A stretch of DNA of 30,192 nt. Source: a virus. The notes below the pieces were generated by a model. It saw nothing but the letters and a program-made list of their open reading frames with translations. It searched no databases and was not told the DNA's origin. A program made the translations under genes and the position numbers. The stretch is from IMG/VR virus record IMGVR_UViG_3300037233_000055, positions 1 through 30,192 of that record, one strand, 5' to 3'. This document shows positions 12,544 through 21,402 of the stretch, in pieces (the first letter of the stretch is position 1; each line of letters opens with the position of its first letter).

Positions 12544-14345
12544 TGCCTCGCGGCCCACGCGGAAGCACGCCGCTCCCGCGACCTGACCTTTCTCCCGAGG
12601 ATCAACGTAAAGCGGAGCGCATACTCCGCTCGACGTTTGCCTTTTGGAGGGCGACCGATCCGTGGCCGATTTACGATCAACCGCACAAGCAAATGTTCGG
12701 GATCTTCGATTCGTCCGGTCCCGATATGTCCAAGCAACGCCGCTCGCCGCTCTCGTCGATGTTCCTGGCGCCACGCTTCTCGAATAAGACGTACGGCGTA
12801 GCCAAGAGCATCGCGCGTCGCGTGCTCAAGGACCCCGATATATCGATCGGCATTGTGCGCTCAACGCGCGACGAATCGCGGAAATTGCTGCGACTCGCCA
12901 AAAACATTCTGCGCAGCCCGAGAGTCACGCACTTTTTTGGCGATCCGTACTTTGGCGCCGAGCTCTGGAATGAAGACGCGATCGTGATTCCGTGGCGCAC
13001 GGTCTCTCGCGCAGACCCAACCGTCTTTACGATGGGAACAAGCGGTACGTCGACGGGAAACCATCCAGACTATATCTACGGAGACGACCTCGTAACGGAA
13101 GTCAATTGCGACTCGATCAAAGAGCAAGAGACACTCTGGAATTATATCGAGTCGTTCGAACCGCAAATGCCGTCCTGGGGCGCGACGCTCTTAACCGGAA
13201 CCCGGTGGTCGGAGATAGATTGCTACGGACGGGTCGAGGCGCTCAACGAAGCCGCGCGCCGCGCCGGAGTTGCCGAAGAAGACCTACCGTGGAAGACGCA
13301 TATTTTCGAGGCCAAATGGCAAGTCGCGGACGGCTCGTGGGAGTATTACTTCCCGGCGTATCTCGATGAAGAGCGGCTCGAGGCCATGCGCCTCAAGGTC
13401 GACGTGCGGCGCTTCAATGCGTGGATGTATAACCGGATGGTCGATCCGGCCGAGAAACCGTTTAAGCCGCAACACATTCACAAATTCTCGGGAAAATACG
13501 AGTTCTCGTATCCGTACAAGCGGACGCTCACGCTCCTGGACCCGCAGTATGCCGGCGAGAAGGTTCGGCTCTACGTCGCGCTCATCGTCGACCCGGCGCT
13601 CACCGACGAGACCGGATCGTGCGGCTACGGGCTAACGGTCACGGGATTCGCTCGCGATCGACGGCAGTTTACGCTCGAGTCTCGCGAGCGCGTTCTGCTC
13701 CCGTCGCGCGCGCTCGAGATCATCAAGCAAATGCTTCTAACCTATCGGCCCAACCGGGTCGTCATCGAATCGGCCGGCGGAGACGCTTGGCTCATCGTGG
13801 AGATCGGAAAGTTCATCCAAAAAGAGGCGCTCGATTGCGTCGTGCAGCCCTTCTCGGCCCTGCAGCATGAGAAGTCCGGGCACCGCGCCAAGCACCAAAG
13901 GATCAGGCGGATGGAGACCTACGTCTCAAATGACCAGTGCTTCTTCCGCATGGCCGATGATCCGGGTCAGGTCGATCACTACGGCGGATATTGCTACGAC
14001 CTTTTACAGCAGATCGACAAGTGGCCGTCGCTCATCCGAAACGACGCGATCGATTCCTGGGCGATGGGACACTACGTTCTGCCGTTCGTCCCGGCCGACG
14101 AGGGCGATTACCAGGAAGATTTACCGACGGCCAACCCGCCCGAATGGGATATGTCCTGGACGGACTCCGACGGTAACGTGCACGGGCTCTCGGCCGACAA
14201 GGTTTCGCGCCTTGCGATGGGGCCGCCGCCCGGCGCCGACGCCGCCCGCTGGCTCGAGACGCTCGAGTTCGGTTCCGATCCGGGTATCTATCGGCCAGGT
14301 TCGGCGACAAGATCGTACCTTCAAAGGCGGAAAAGGGCGGGATGA
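12543..14345 (+). CDS. terL: Large terminase subunit
   Basis: A 600-residue packaging motor that pulls DNA into the procapsid and cuts it. ATPase half: a Walker A-like LAPRFSNKTY at 75-84, Walker B YIYGDD at 177-182 followed by LVTEVN, and TGTRWSEID at 218-226 (coupling motif). Nuclease half: LIVDPALTD with D350, RVVIES with E409 and RNDAIDSWAMGH with D501 and D504. The Walker A loop has Asn81 where glycine is normal (GKT/GKS expected); Lys82 and Thr83 are kept. The start is ATG in a TAATG junction. A promoter follows the stop directly. Confidence 0.9.
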   Translation: MPRGPRGSTPLPRPDLSPEDQRKAERILRSTFAFWRATDPWPIYDQPHKQMFGIFDSSGPDMSKQRRSPLSSMFLAPRFSNKTYGVAKSIARRVLKDPDISIGIVRSTRDESRKLLRLAKNILRSPRVTHFFGDPYFGAELWNEDAIVIPWRTVSRADPTVFTMGTSGTSTGNHPDYIYGDDLVTEVNCDSIKEQETLWNYIESFEPQMPSWGATLLTGTRWSEIDCYGRVEALNEAARRAGVAEEDLPWKTHIFEAKWQVADGSWEYYFPAYLDEERLEAMRLKVDVRRFNAWMYNRMVDPAEKPFKPQHIHKFSGKYEFSYPYKRTLTLLDPQYAGEKVRLYVALIVDPALTDETGSCGYGLTVTGFARDRRQFTLESRERVLLPSRALEIIKQMLLTYRPNRVVIESAGGDAWLIVEIGKFIQKEALDCVVQPFSALQHEKSGHRAKHQRIRRMETYVSNDQCFFRMADDPGQVDHYGGYCYDLLQQIDKWPSLIRNDAIDSWAMGHYVLPFVPADEGDYQEDLPTANPPEWDMSWTDSDGNVHGLSADKVSRLAMGPPPGADAARWLETLEFGSDPGIYRPGSATRSYLQRRKRAG

Positions 14346-14359
14346 GGTGGTATAATCGC
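14346..14359 (+). promoter_or_regulatory. Extended -10 promoter after terL
   Basis: TGGTATAAT (14348-14356) is a perfect extended -10 box. No -35 box is obvious. It starts one base after the terL stop and feeds the portal and scaffold genes. The motif GGTGGTATAATCGC is shared with the promoter at 7528-7541. Confidence 0.68.
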
Positions 14360-14396
14360 CTCACTATGTACCGACTCGCCCGAAAGGGGTGCGCAA

Positions 14397-14606
14397 GTGC
14401 CAGCTAACGTCAGTCAAAAGGCCAAAGCGAGGGTCAATACCGTGCAGACGCTCCAGACGTCGCTCGGGATCACCGGTCCCAAGTCGCTCCCCGGTCGCGG
14501 CGCCGCAACGCAAACGCTCGCCGACAGTCTCAAGACCGGGCAGACCATGAAGCGCAAGGCGACCAAGATCGGTCGCAACTCACTGCGCGACTCGATGGGG
14601 CTCTAA
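14397..14606 (+). CDS. Basic hypothetical protein, 69 residues
   Basis: GTG at 14397 with AAAGGGG seven bases upstream. Sequence is polar and positively charged (SQKAKARVNTVQTLQTSLG, SLKTGQTMKRKATKIGR), without a hydrophobic core of note. First gene after the extended -10 promoter. No family recognised; it may bind nucleic acid. Confidence 0.6.
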   Translation: MPANVSQKAKARVNTVQTLQTSLGITGPKSLPGRGAATQTLADSLKTGQTMKRKATKIGRNSLRDSMGL

Positions 14607-14607
14607 A

Positions 14608-14790
14608 ATGCACGACAGCAATAAAGGTGAAGCTCCACGCCCAATGACCCACGCGCAGCGTATCGCCGACCTGCAGATGAGGCTAGGGAACGCCGAAATG
14701 ATTCTCAGCCGAGTAATGGCGGCGCTCGAACTCGAGGCCGGAATCTCCATCGAAGGTCCGCCGCAACCCTCTTCCGCGAGGCCCTACTAA
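14608..14790 (+). CDS. Hypothetical protein, 60 residues
   Basis: ATG at 14608, two bases after the previous stop. A central helix with heptad-like hydrophobics (QRIADLQMRLGNAEMILSRV) could form a coiled coil. N- and C-terminal ends are polar and proline-rich. Function unknown. Confidence 0.58.
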   Translation: MHDSNKGEAPRPMTHAQRIADLQMRLGNAEMILSRVMAALELEAGISIEGPPQPSSARPY

Positions 14791-14791
14791 G

Positions 14792-15043
14792 ATGGCGACG
14801 TCGATAAAACAGCGCCCGAAAGTCACCAAGAAGAGCAACGCCAAGGCCAAGAAGATCGGCGGCGGCAAGAGCGGTGTAAAGCACGTTCACGGTCTCAGCC
14901 AGCAGAAAGAGAAGACCGGCAAAGGCAAGGGCGGCCACGGAACCGTCGAGCTCCCCAAGGGCGTGCATATCGTCGAATACCCCGGCGAAGGCAAAGGCAA
15001 GGGGTTCGGGCCAGGCGTCAAGGTAGTCGGCAAGGGCGGCTAA
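14792..15043 (+). CDS. Lysine- and glycine-rich basic protein, 83 residues
   Basis: The N-terminal half is lysine-rich (KQRPKVTKKSNAKAKKIGGG), the second half glycine- and lysine-rich (EKTGKGKGGHGTVELPKG, then GEGKGKGFGPG). Probably disordered and nucleic-acid binding. ATG at 14792, one base after the previous stop. One of three such basic proteins in the window. Confidence 0.6.
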   Translation: MATSIKQRPKVTKKSNAKAKKIGGGKSGVKHVHGLSQQKEKTGKGKGGHGTVELPKGVHIVEYPGEGKGKGFGPGVKVVGKGG

Positions 15044-15050
15044 ACGCCGC

Positions 15051-15260
15051 ATGGCGGATGACGAATGGTTTGAACTGGGGCCTATTGAGCTTCCCGTAAA
15101 ACGCGTAGTTCGCTGCGTCGAGGGGCACGACTATCAAGTCGGGTTCCTTACTGAAGCGCAAGCGTGGCCCAAGGACACCGAAGTTTTAGGATTTCGATGC
15201 CTCGAGCACGGCGGCGAGTCGTACACGCTGCATCTAGAAGCGACCTATTATGCCCCGTAA
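15051..15260 (+). CDS. Small protein with paired Cys-His motifs, 69 residues
   Basis: ATG at 15051. Features are VVRCVEGHDYQVGFL and GFRCLEHGGESYTLHL: two copies of a Cys-x3/2-His motif about 30 residues apart, which could bind one zinc. Overlaps the portal start by 11 bases. No family recognised. Confidence 0.6.
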   Translation: MADDEWFELGPIELPVKRVVRCVEGHDYQVGFLTEAQAWPKDTEVLGFRCLEHGGESYTLHLEATYYAP

Positions 15261-17361
15261 GAAAAAACTCACAAGGACGATAACCAGGAGTCCGAAGTCT
15301 CAGGTCGTTCGAGACGCCGGCGCCGGAAAGTTATCGAAAGAAGATTGGGGCATTGTCGCGTCAGATGCGTGGCAGTCGATCATTTCCGCGATCGGTACGC
15401 GCTCTGCGCTAGAAGCCAATCTCCGAACCGCCTACGCGCTCTACGAGCGAGACAACCGCGACGAAGGGGTCGAGGACGATCCGTACGTCGACTCCTCCGA
15501 CCTAACGATTCCGCTCGTCTTCTCCAAGCTGCGCAAGCAGAAAACCGAAGTCGCGTCGCTCACCTTCGTCCCCGATTTCTACCTCTTCACGGGCCAAGAC
15601 GAGAGCTCACAGGCGCAAGCCAGCGATATGCAGGTCCGCTGGAATAGCGATTTCCACAGGCTTCGCGGACCGTATATGTCGTGGCAGAAGGCGCACGACA
15701 AAATGCTGCACATGGCGTTGCGTGACGGCACCGCGTTCATGGAATGCTCGTGGGTTAAAGACGAGCGGATGCAGCGTTACAAGGTCGAGTCGCCCGTAAC
15801 CGACGACACCGGCATGCCGACCGTCGACGAAGAGAGCGGTGAGATTTCGACCAAGCCCGAGTACGTTACGATGCCGGTCACGGTGTACGACGACGCCGTT
15901 CTTAACCCGTGCCTGCTCAAGGACGTGCTCCTTATGCCCAACGAAAGCACGAGCGTCGAGACGGCCGCTGCGGTTGCAATCTATCACCTCTATTACGAGA
16001 GTGACCTGCGCGCGATGATAGAGGATGATATTCTCGACGAAGAGTGGGTGAACCGCGCGCTCGAGTACGACCCGCAGGGATATAGCGATTACGCCTCGCG
16101 CTTCCAGGGCGTCTACAACTGGACGGCGGGCGGGCAGATCGACGTGGGAGTCGGACAGGGCCAAGGGATCGCGGCCAAGGAGTTTGTCAATCGCGGGCCG
16201 CTCGGCTGTTGGGTTGCCTACTCTCGCCAGTATGATTTCGACGGCGACAAAATCGAAGAGCCCAACATCCTTTTTATTCACGAAGTCTCGGGTTACATGA
16301 TCGGTCACTGCCCGGATACCGATATGGCGCCGATGCGTTTGATCGTCGGCTTCGCGCCGTATCCGCGTCCCGATTCGCCTTATGGCTTCGGCGTTCCCGA
16401 ACTTATCGGGCCATTCCAAGCCGAAGCGACGCTGTCGTGGAATCAACGCAACGATGCCGTCTCGACGCGCCTCGAAGTGCCGCTCCTTACCGATACGAGT
16501 ATCCAAATCAAAGATTCGGGAATGTCGTGGGGCAACGGCCGTGTGTGGTGGGTTCTTGGCAACGCGCAGCAAGGCTCGTTGCAAAACGTCCTGTACTATC
16601 CGCAGCTTCCCGAAGTTCCGCTCTCGTCGTATCAGCAAGATCAGCAGGTCCGATCGGATGCCGACTCGGTGCTCGGCGGCTCTTCGCAGCCCGCGACGAG
16701 TCGCGAAAGCGCGGCTGGCGTCAAGACTCGCGCGGGCGAGTCGGACCTCGGAACAAACGATATTGCGATGGAGCTTCGGTACGTCTCACATCAGATTTTT
16801 GACGCGCTCTGGAGCCTGAGATTACAGTACGGTTTCAATCTCGACGGAACGGAACGCAACCCGCCGCAAGGCGCGAAGCCGCTCACTAAACAGATGATGC
16901 AGCTTCCGTACAAGCGGTCCGTCTCGGGCGAAGACGATCCGCTCGACAAGCAGGCGCAACTCGAGGAAATGCTCGGGTTCAAAAAGACGTTCGAAGACTC
17001 GCCGTTCATCCAAGGAAACCTCATGCACCGTTACAACTTCGAGCGCGCGATCGCGAGCAAGTTTGGAATTGGCGGGCTCGACGGAATCTTCGGCACGCCC
17101 GACGACGTTACGAAGATGCAGCAAGAGCAAGAGAAACAGGGCCAAGAGAAGTCCGCAATCGAGAAGCAACAGGCGTACGGCGAGATCGCGACGCGCTACA
17201 ACCGCGGCCGTCCGCAAGCCGGCATGTCGCTTCTCGGACCCGACGATATTGCCAAGCTCTTCGAACCGCCGCCGGGTCAACAGCCACCGGGGCAACCGGG
17301 GCAGAACGGACAGCCGTCGCAGAACGGTGCGCCACAACCCGCCGCAGCAGGTGCGGGATGA
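15250..17361 (+). CDS. Portal protein
   Basis: A 703-residue protein placed directly between terL and the scaffold, in the usual position for the dodecameric ring through which DNA enters the head. The sequence has portal character: an N-terminal helical region (WQSIISAIGTRSALEANLRT), VDSSDLTIPLVFSKLRKQK, a long tryptophan- and aspartate-rich middle, SPYGFGVPELIGPFQAEATL followed by the NQRNDA helix, and a C-terminal helical and then Q/P-rich disordered tail. Its length matches podovirus portals such as P22 (about 725). Conserved residues cannot be checked here, so the call rests on position, size and the PYGFGVPE-type segment. Confidence 0.82.
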   Translation: MPRKKKLTRTITRSPKSQVVRDAGAGKLSKEDWGIVASDAWQSIISAIGTRSALEANLRTAYALYERDNRDEGVEDDPYVDSSDLTIPLVFSKLRKQKTEVASLTFVPDFYLFTGQDESSQAQASDMQVRWNSDFHRLRGPYMSWQKAHDKMLHMALRDGTAFMECSWVKDERMQRYKVESPVTDDTGMPTVDEESGEISTKPEYVTMPVTVYDDAVLNPCLLKDVLLMPNESTSVETAAAVAIYHLYYESDLRAMIEDDILDEEWVNRALEYDPQGYSDYASRFQGVYNWTAGGQIDVGVGQGQGIAAKEFVNRGPLGCWVAYSRQYDFDGDKIEEPNILFIHEVSGYMIGHCPDTDMAPMRLIVGFAPYPRPDSPYGFGVPELIGPFQAEATLSWNQRNDAVSTRLEVPLLTDTSIQIKDSGMSWGNGRVWWVLGNAQQGSLQNVLYYPQLPEVPLSSYQQDQQVRSDADSVLGGSSQPATSRESAAGVKTRAGESDLGTNDIAMELRYVSHQIFDALWSLRLQYGFNLDGTERNPPQGAKPLTKQMMQLPYKRSVSGEDDPLDKQAQLEEMLGFKKTFEDSPFIQGNLMHRYNFERAIASKFGIGGLDGIFGTPDDVTKMQQEQEKQGQEKSAIEKQQAYGEIATRYNRGRPQAGMSLLGPDDIAKLFEPPPGQQPPGQPGQNGQPSQNGAPQPAAAGAG

Positions 17362-17639
17362 CGGCCATTGCTGGCGGCGGCATGACCGCGCAAGAGCGCG
17401 AGCGGCGCGACTCGGCGGCTGCGGCCGACGTACTCGAACATCCAGGGTTTGGAGACTTTCTCAAAGACGCGGCGCGTGAAGCCGAAGCCGCCCGTGGCGT
17501 TATTTTCGACGATACCAAGTCCGAGAAAGAGCAATCGTTCGCGCGAGGATCTCTGAAGGTCCTAAAAAACATCGTGCTCGCCGTCTACCGTCGAGCCAAT
17601 AAAGAAGTGCCGCCGCAAGTAACGGCGCTATTCAAATAG
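17358..17639 (+). CDS. Hypothetical protein, 93 residues
   Basis: ATG overlaps the portal stop (ATGA). Helical and charged: AQERERRDSAAAADVLEHPG, FGDFLKDAAREAEAARGVIF, LKVLKNIVLAVYRRANKE. It lies between portal and scaffold and could be a small head component. No family recognised. Confidence 0.6.
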   Translation: MTAIAGGGMTAQERERRDSAAAADVLEHPGFGDFLKDAAREAEAARGVIFDDTKSEKEQSFARGSLKVLKNIVLAVYRRANKEVPPQVTALFK

Positions 17640-17652
17640 AAAGGACCCCTCA

Positions 17653-18627
17653 ATGAGTCAAGACTTAACGCCGGTTGGCGGCGACGAAGAGGAAGAGCTC
17701 GACGAAACGACACTCGACGAGCAGGAAATACCGGAAGGCGGCGCACCGGAAGGCGGCGAGCCCGACGATGAAGCCGAGGAAATGCCCGATGACCTCCTCA
17801 CAGACGAGGAGCGCGCCGAGCGGACCCGTGAACGCGCGGGCCGTGCCCCGGTTGCGCCAGTTCGCGAAACCGAAGATCGTAGCGCCGTCGTCGCGGAGCT
17901 TCGCGAAATCTTTCAAGGGCTTCGTCAAGAGCAACCGGCGGCGCAACCGCGAGAGCAAGATCGCCGCGTGCCGGCCGAGTTGCAGCCCTTCGTTCTCAGT
18001 GAAGAGCAAGCGCAGCGGCTCACGGACAAAGCGCTCACCGAACCGGGCGGGATCGCCAAGCTAATCGCTGCGGCGGTCAATATCGGCGACAAGCGTGCGA
18101 CGGCGCGCATGGCGCAGTCGTCCGAAGGTCAGTCGGCGCTACAGTCCGCGGGTAGGGTTTTCGTCAACGATTACCTGGAAGATCGGCTCGACGACCCCAA
18201 AGAGAAGTACGGAAAAGCGATCAAGCCGTATTTCAAAGAGATTCTCAGCGGGTACAACGTGGCCGAGCTCGCGAGCATGAACCAAGCCGATCGAACGGCG
18301 TGGTTCGACGAACAGTGGGAACGCGCAACGGGCCGCGCGTACTCTCGCAAGGCGGTCACGAAAGCGGCTCCGTCTCCAGGCGTTGCTCGCGGCGCAGGCG
18401 CTCGACCTGGCGCACCCGGCGTTGGGCGCGTCGTAATCAAGATGACCGACCAGCAGAAAAAAGACCTCCGCGCAGCGTCGCCGCGCCTCTTCGCAGGAGA
18501 AGAAGGCGAAAAGCGCTTCCGCCGGCAGGTTTGGGAGATCGAACACGGCATGACCGGCAACCCGACGGTGCGAGCGCTCACGCGCGAATCGGTCCGCTTT
18601 GGCGAAGCCGTCGGATTCGGAGGATAA
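17653..18627 (+). CDS. Probable capsid scaffold protein
   Basis: The 324-residue protein has a strongly acidic, disordered N-terminus (EEEELDETTLDEQEIPEGG), a helical middle with RSAVVAELREIFQGLRQE, and a basic C-terminal part (VVIKMTDQQKKDLRAASPRL). This acidic-then-helical-then-basic layout and the place between portal and major capsid are typical of scaffold proteins, which bind coat through a basic C-terminus. ATG at 17653 has AAAGGA ten bases before it. No protease gene is visible nearby. Confidence 0.7.
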   Translation: MSQDLTPVGGDEEEELDETTLDEQEIPEGGAPEGGEPDDEAEEMPDDLLTDEERAERTRERAGRAPVAPVRETEDRSAVVAELREIFQGLRQEQPAAQPREQDRRVPAELQPFVLSEEQAQRLTDKALTEPGGIAKLIAAAVNIGDKRATARMAQSSEGQSALQSAGRVFVNDYLEDRLDDPKEKYGKAIKPYFKEILSGYNVAELASMNQADRTAWFDEQWERATGRAYSRKAVTKAAPSPGVARGAGARPGAPGVGRVVIKMTDQQKKDLRAASPRLFAGEEGEKRFRRQVWEIEHGMTGNPTVRALTRESVRFGEAVGFGG

Positions 18628-18630
18628 TAG

Positions 18631-19341
18631 ATGACGACAGAGTTTAATCAAAACGCGCGCCGGCCAATCGAACGGCCGGATATGCGGCTGAACGACGCCA
18701 ACTATCGAACGTATCAACGCTACGCCGGGAGAAAGCTCCTCAAGGAAGGTAGCGGCGTTGTGCTGCCGGCCGGTGTCGTCATCGACGGCCGCCCGTGGCG
18801 CGGATTCAAGCACTCGGTGCAGGTCCAGACCTTCGTAATGAACCGGCCCGAAGAGCTTTTGCTTCATCCGGACGAGCGCTGCAAGTACGTTTGGCGGCCG
18901 CGCGAAGATCCAAAGCATTCAACCGAGGCGCTCGTCGGCCGCGGCTGTTTGCGCCCGGTGGAAATGAGCGAAGTCGACGAGGCATCCGAGCTTCGCATGT
19001 GGTGTTACGAATACGGGGGGTCGGGCAGTAAGGACGAATCGGGCGACCCGCAGATGGTCGGCCTGGTAGCGGTCGGCGATATGGCGCTCTTCGAAGTCGC
19101 TCCGCGTTGGGCGTATGAATGGTACGACGCCGCGGTCGACGAGGCGTTTTCTCGGCTTCAAGGTCTCGAGCCAGGGTTCAAACAGGACGCCGAAGACTTT
19201 GCGGCTCGCAACCGCGGCATGCGCGTTCATGGGTCGTCGCTCGGCGTCGAGGAGGGCGACAATCAAACCGTCGCTCAGGAGATTAGAAATCCGATCGGAC
19301 CAGGGGCGCCGTTTGCGGACGCGGCGAAAGGCGGCCGATAG
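18631..19341 (+). CDS. Hypothetical structural-module protein, 236 residues
   Basis: ATG at 18631, three bases after the scaffold stop. Contains RPPDMRLNDANYRTYQRYAG-like start (residues 11-35), a tryptophan-rich beta middle (RPWRGFKHSVQVQTFVMNRP, CKYVWRPREDP) and APRWAYEWYDAAVDEAFSRL. The last gene before the terminator at 19365. Head-related by position; no family recognised. Confidence 0.68.
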   Translation: MTTEFNQNARRPIERPDMRLNDANYRTYQRYAGRKLLKEGSGVVLPAGVVIDGRPWRGFKHSVQVQTFVMNRPEELLLHPDERCKYVWRPREDPKHSTEALVGRGCLRPVEMSEVDEASELRMWCYEYGGSGSKDESGDPQMVGLVAVGDMALFEVAPRWAYEWYDAAVDEAFSRLQGLEPGFKQDAEDFAARNRGMRVHGSSLGVEEGDNQTVAQEIRNPIGPGAPFADAAKGGR

Positions 19342-19364
19342 ACACACCCGTTTATCGTGAGGGG

Positions 19365-19403
19365 AAAAGCTCGGCTTAAAAAAGGCCGGGCTTTTTCTTT
19401 TTT
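19365..19403 (+). terminator. Strong rho-independent terminator
   Basis: GCTCGGC (19369-19375) pairs with GCCGGGC (19385-19391) with one G-T pair, extended by flanking A and T bases, and is followed by TTTTTCTTTTTT. It closes the portal-scaffold unit. Confidence 0.85.
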
Positions 19404-19446
19404 ACCCCTACCGCGCTACGCGAGGCTCTCGACCGCTGCTCGCTAG

Positions 19447-20403
19447 ATGCTTTATTTGGTTCCAATGGGAATTACGTTGAATCCTATCCGCCCCGCGCTT
19501 GGACTCGTACAGGGTGGCGAGTATCAGCCGTACACGATTTACCCGGAACAACCCGGAGCTATCTTTAGCGCCGGAGATTTTCTTCAGGTTTACACGACCG
19601 GCAACATGACCTACCCGACGCCCGCGGGCTCGCTCGCAACTTTTCAGCCGACCTCGGCGCCGACGGTCGTGCAAGCCGGTTCGGCAAGCGCCGCAAACCC
19701 GGCGCATACGCTCTACGCCTGGTACACCTTAATCGGAACCGGCGGCGTGGGCGTGATCGAGTCGCAGCCCTACGAGATCGGCCCGATCGTCAACCCGGCG
19801 GGATATAACGCAACGGTCGAAGTCCTGGCCGACGGCAACTATCCGGCCGCGGCAACACACTTTGCGCTCTACGTCGGAACGCTTCCGGGCCAGCAGTGGC
19901 TCCAGGTCGCGACGACGGCGCTCGGTTCAGCCGCAACGATTCCGGCCTACCCGCTCACGAACAACACCGGAGTCAACCGGTCAATAAACGACCCGTCTTC
20001 GGGAATCGTCGGCTACGCGGCCAACGATGCCGGCAGCGGTTACGCGCAGCGTGAGGGCGACATTCTCGCCGCCGGGTACAACTGGCGCGCGCTCTTCGGC
20101 GTCGACCAATCACTTTCGGGCAACCAGGCGTTGCTCGAGCAGTACATGGCCGCGGTGGTCAAACTGCAAAACGTCCCGGTCACGATCTCGCTCTTGCAGC
20201 CGTGGGCGTATCAGACAGGCACGGCCGGAATCGTCTACTCGACGACCTACGGCGTCTTCTATCTGGACACGACGCAGAGTAACGGAATCTTTTCGATCCA
20301 GCGTCCCTACGGAGGTTTGGCAGGTCCGTACAATCCAAGCGGGGTGCAGCCCGGTAACGTCTACCAGCCTGTCACGGGCATCTTCATAGCGGGGTTAGCA
20401 TAA
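19447..20403 (+). CDS. Structural protein upstream of the major capsid, 318 residues
   Basis: Starts at ATG 19447; no clear ribosome binding site is visible and ATG 19465 or TTG 19477 are alternatives. The sequence is beta-rich and low in charge: YQPYTIYPEQPGAIFSAGDF, TLYAWYTLIGTGGVGVIES, ATHFALYVGTLPGQQWLQVA, with a C-terminal GLAGPYNPSG segment. This looks like a virion decoration or coat accessory protein. Position directly before the major capsid supports that. No family was recognised. Confidence 0.65.
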   Translation: MLYLVPMGITLNPIRPALGLVQGGEYQPYTIYPEQPGAIFSAGDFLQVYTTGNMTYPTPAGSLATFQPTSAPTVVQAGSASAANPAHTLYAWYTLIGTGGVGVIESQPYEIGPIVNPAGYNATVEVLADGNYPAAATHFALYVGTLPGQQWLQVATTALGSAATIPAYPLTNNTGVNRSINDPSSGIVGYAANDAGSGYAQREGDILAAGYNWRALFGVDQSLSGNQALLEQYMAAVVKLQNVPVTISLLQPWAYQTGTAGIVYSTTYGVFYLDTTQSNGIFSIQRPYGGLAGPYNPSGVQPGNVYQPVTGIFIAGLA

Positions 20404-20404
20404 A

Positions 20405-21394
20405 ATGGCGGGCGGAAACTACGGAACCGGCCAGTGGCAAACTAAATCCTCGAAGGTTGCCCAGGCCCACCGGATCGCTCAGATCGTCTCGAACCGATCG
20501 CTCGAGGAGCCGCCGTTTTGGCCTAAGCTCTTCGCGATGGCCGAGCCCCCGGTCAACCAATCTTTCGTAGAGTTCGGCCAGTTCGCCGAGCTCGGTCTGC
20601 TCCAACCGAAGGCAGAAGGCGAAGTTCCGGCCTACGACGTGCCGCTCGAGCTCGTACCGTCGCACGGCGAGTTCCAGACGTTCGCGTTGATGACGTCAAT
20701 TTCGCACGAAGCGCAGTACGAAGATCCGTACGACATGATGGGCAAGGCCGCGCCGATGCTCGTCGACTCGGAGCGGGTCACGGAAGACACCTACATTCAC
20801 TCCGTAATCAACTTTGGGTTCGATCCGTCGTTCCCACTGTACGACGGACAGCCGCTCTTCTCGGCAAACCATTTACTCGCGCCGGTTCCAGGGCCGAACG
20901 GTCCGGTCTCGGCGATCAATCAGACCTACTCGAACCTCATCGGCAACGTCGCGCCGACGGCCGAAGCGATCCAAGACGCGCTGCTCAACATGAGCTTGCT
21001 GCGCTCCGATCGCGGCCTGCCGTCCAACCGCATCCCGGTCTACGTCGTCGGGCACCCGTTCATCGAGAAGGTCCTCAAGGAAATCGTCGGATCGGTAAGC
21101 GCTCCGATGACGTCGGACAATCGGACGAACGTCCAGTACGGCATCCAGGAAGTCGTCGCGGATCAGTACCTCACGAACCCGTATGCCTGGTATCTCTCGT
21201 CGGCGCCGCAGGGCGTCGATCCTAAGAGCGGCCAGTCGCTCATCGCGAGCTTCCAGTTCCGCAATCACATGCGGGCCTGGTTCGAACCGGCAACGCTTTC
21301 GTGGAACATCGCGATTCGGTTCCGAGCCTTGTGGATGGCGCGCGACTGGCGCGGCATAAACGCAAGCGCCGGCGCCGGTCCGTACTCGGTCTAG
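20405..21394 (+). CDS. Major capsid protein, Mu gpT-like (HK97 fold)
   Basis: A 329-residue coat protein. An N-terminal helix-rich arm (AQAHRIAQIVSNRSLEEPP) is followed by beta segments and by FPLYDGQPLFSANHLL, matching the DGxPLFSAxH motif of Mu-like gpT major head subunits. Later segments are RGLPSNRIPVYVVGHPFIEK and the C-terminal core AWYLSSAPQGVDPKSG, then FQFRNHMRAWFEPATLSWNI. Length fits the family (about 300-330). ATG at 20405 directly follows the previous stop. A head-fold coat protein is confident; the gpT assignment is good but from pattern memory. Confidence 0.83.
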   Translation: MAGGNYGTGQWQTKSSKVAQAHRIAQIVSNRSLEEPPFWPKLFAMAEPPVNQSFVEFGQFAELGLLQPKAEGEVPAYDVPLELVPSHGEFQTFALMTSISHEAQYEDPYDMMGKAAPMLVDSERVTEDTYIHSVINFGFDPSFPLYDGQPLFSANHLLAPVPGPNGPVSAINQTYSNLIGNVAPTAEAIQDALLNMSLLRSDRGLPSNRIPVYVVGHPFIEKVLKEIVGSVSAPMTSDNRTNVQYGIQEVVADQYLTNPYAWYLSSAPQGVDPKSGQSLIASFQFRNHMRAWFEPATLSWNIAIRFRALWMARDWRGINASAGAGPYSV

Positions 21395-21402
21395 GGGGCG
21401 CC

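Noticed and set aside
15607-16638. 343-residue minus-strand frame opposite the portal
   Set aside because: It is antisense to a well-supported portal gene, has no ribosome binding site that I can see, and reflects codon bias of the GC-rich coding strand.
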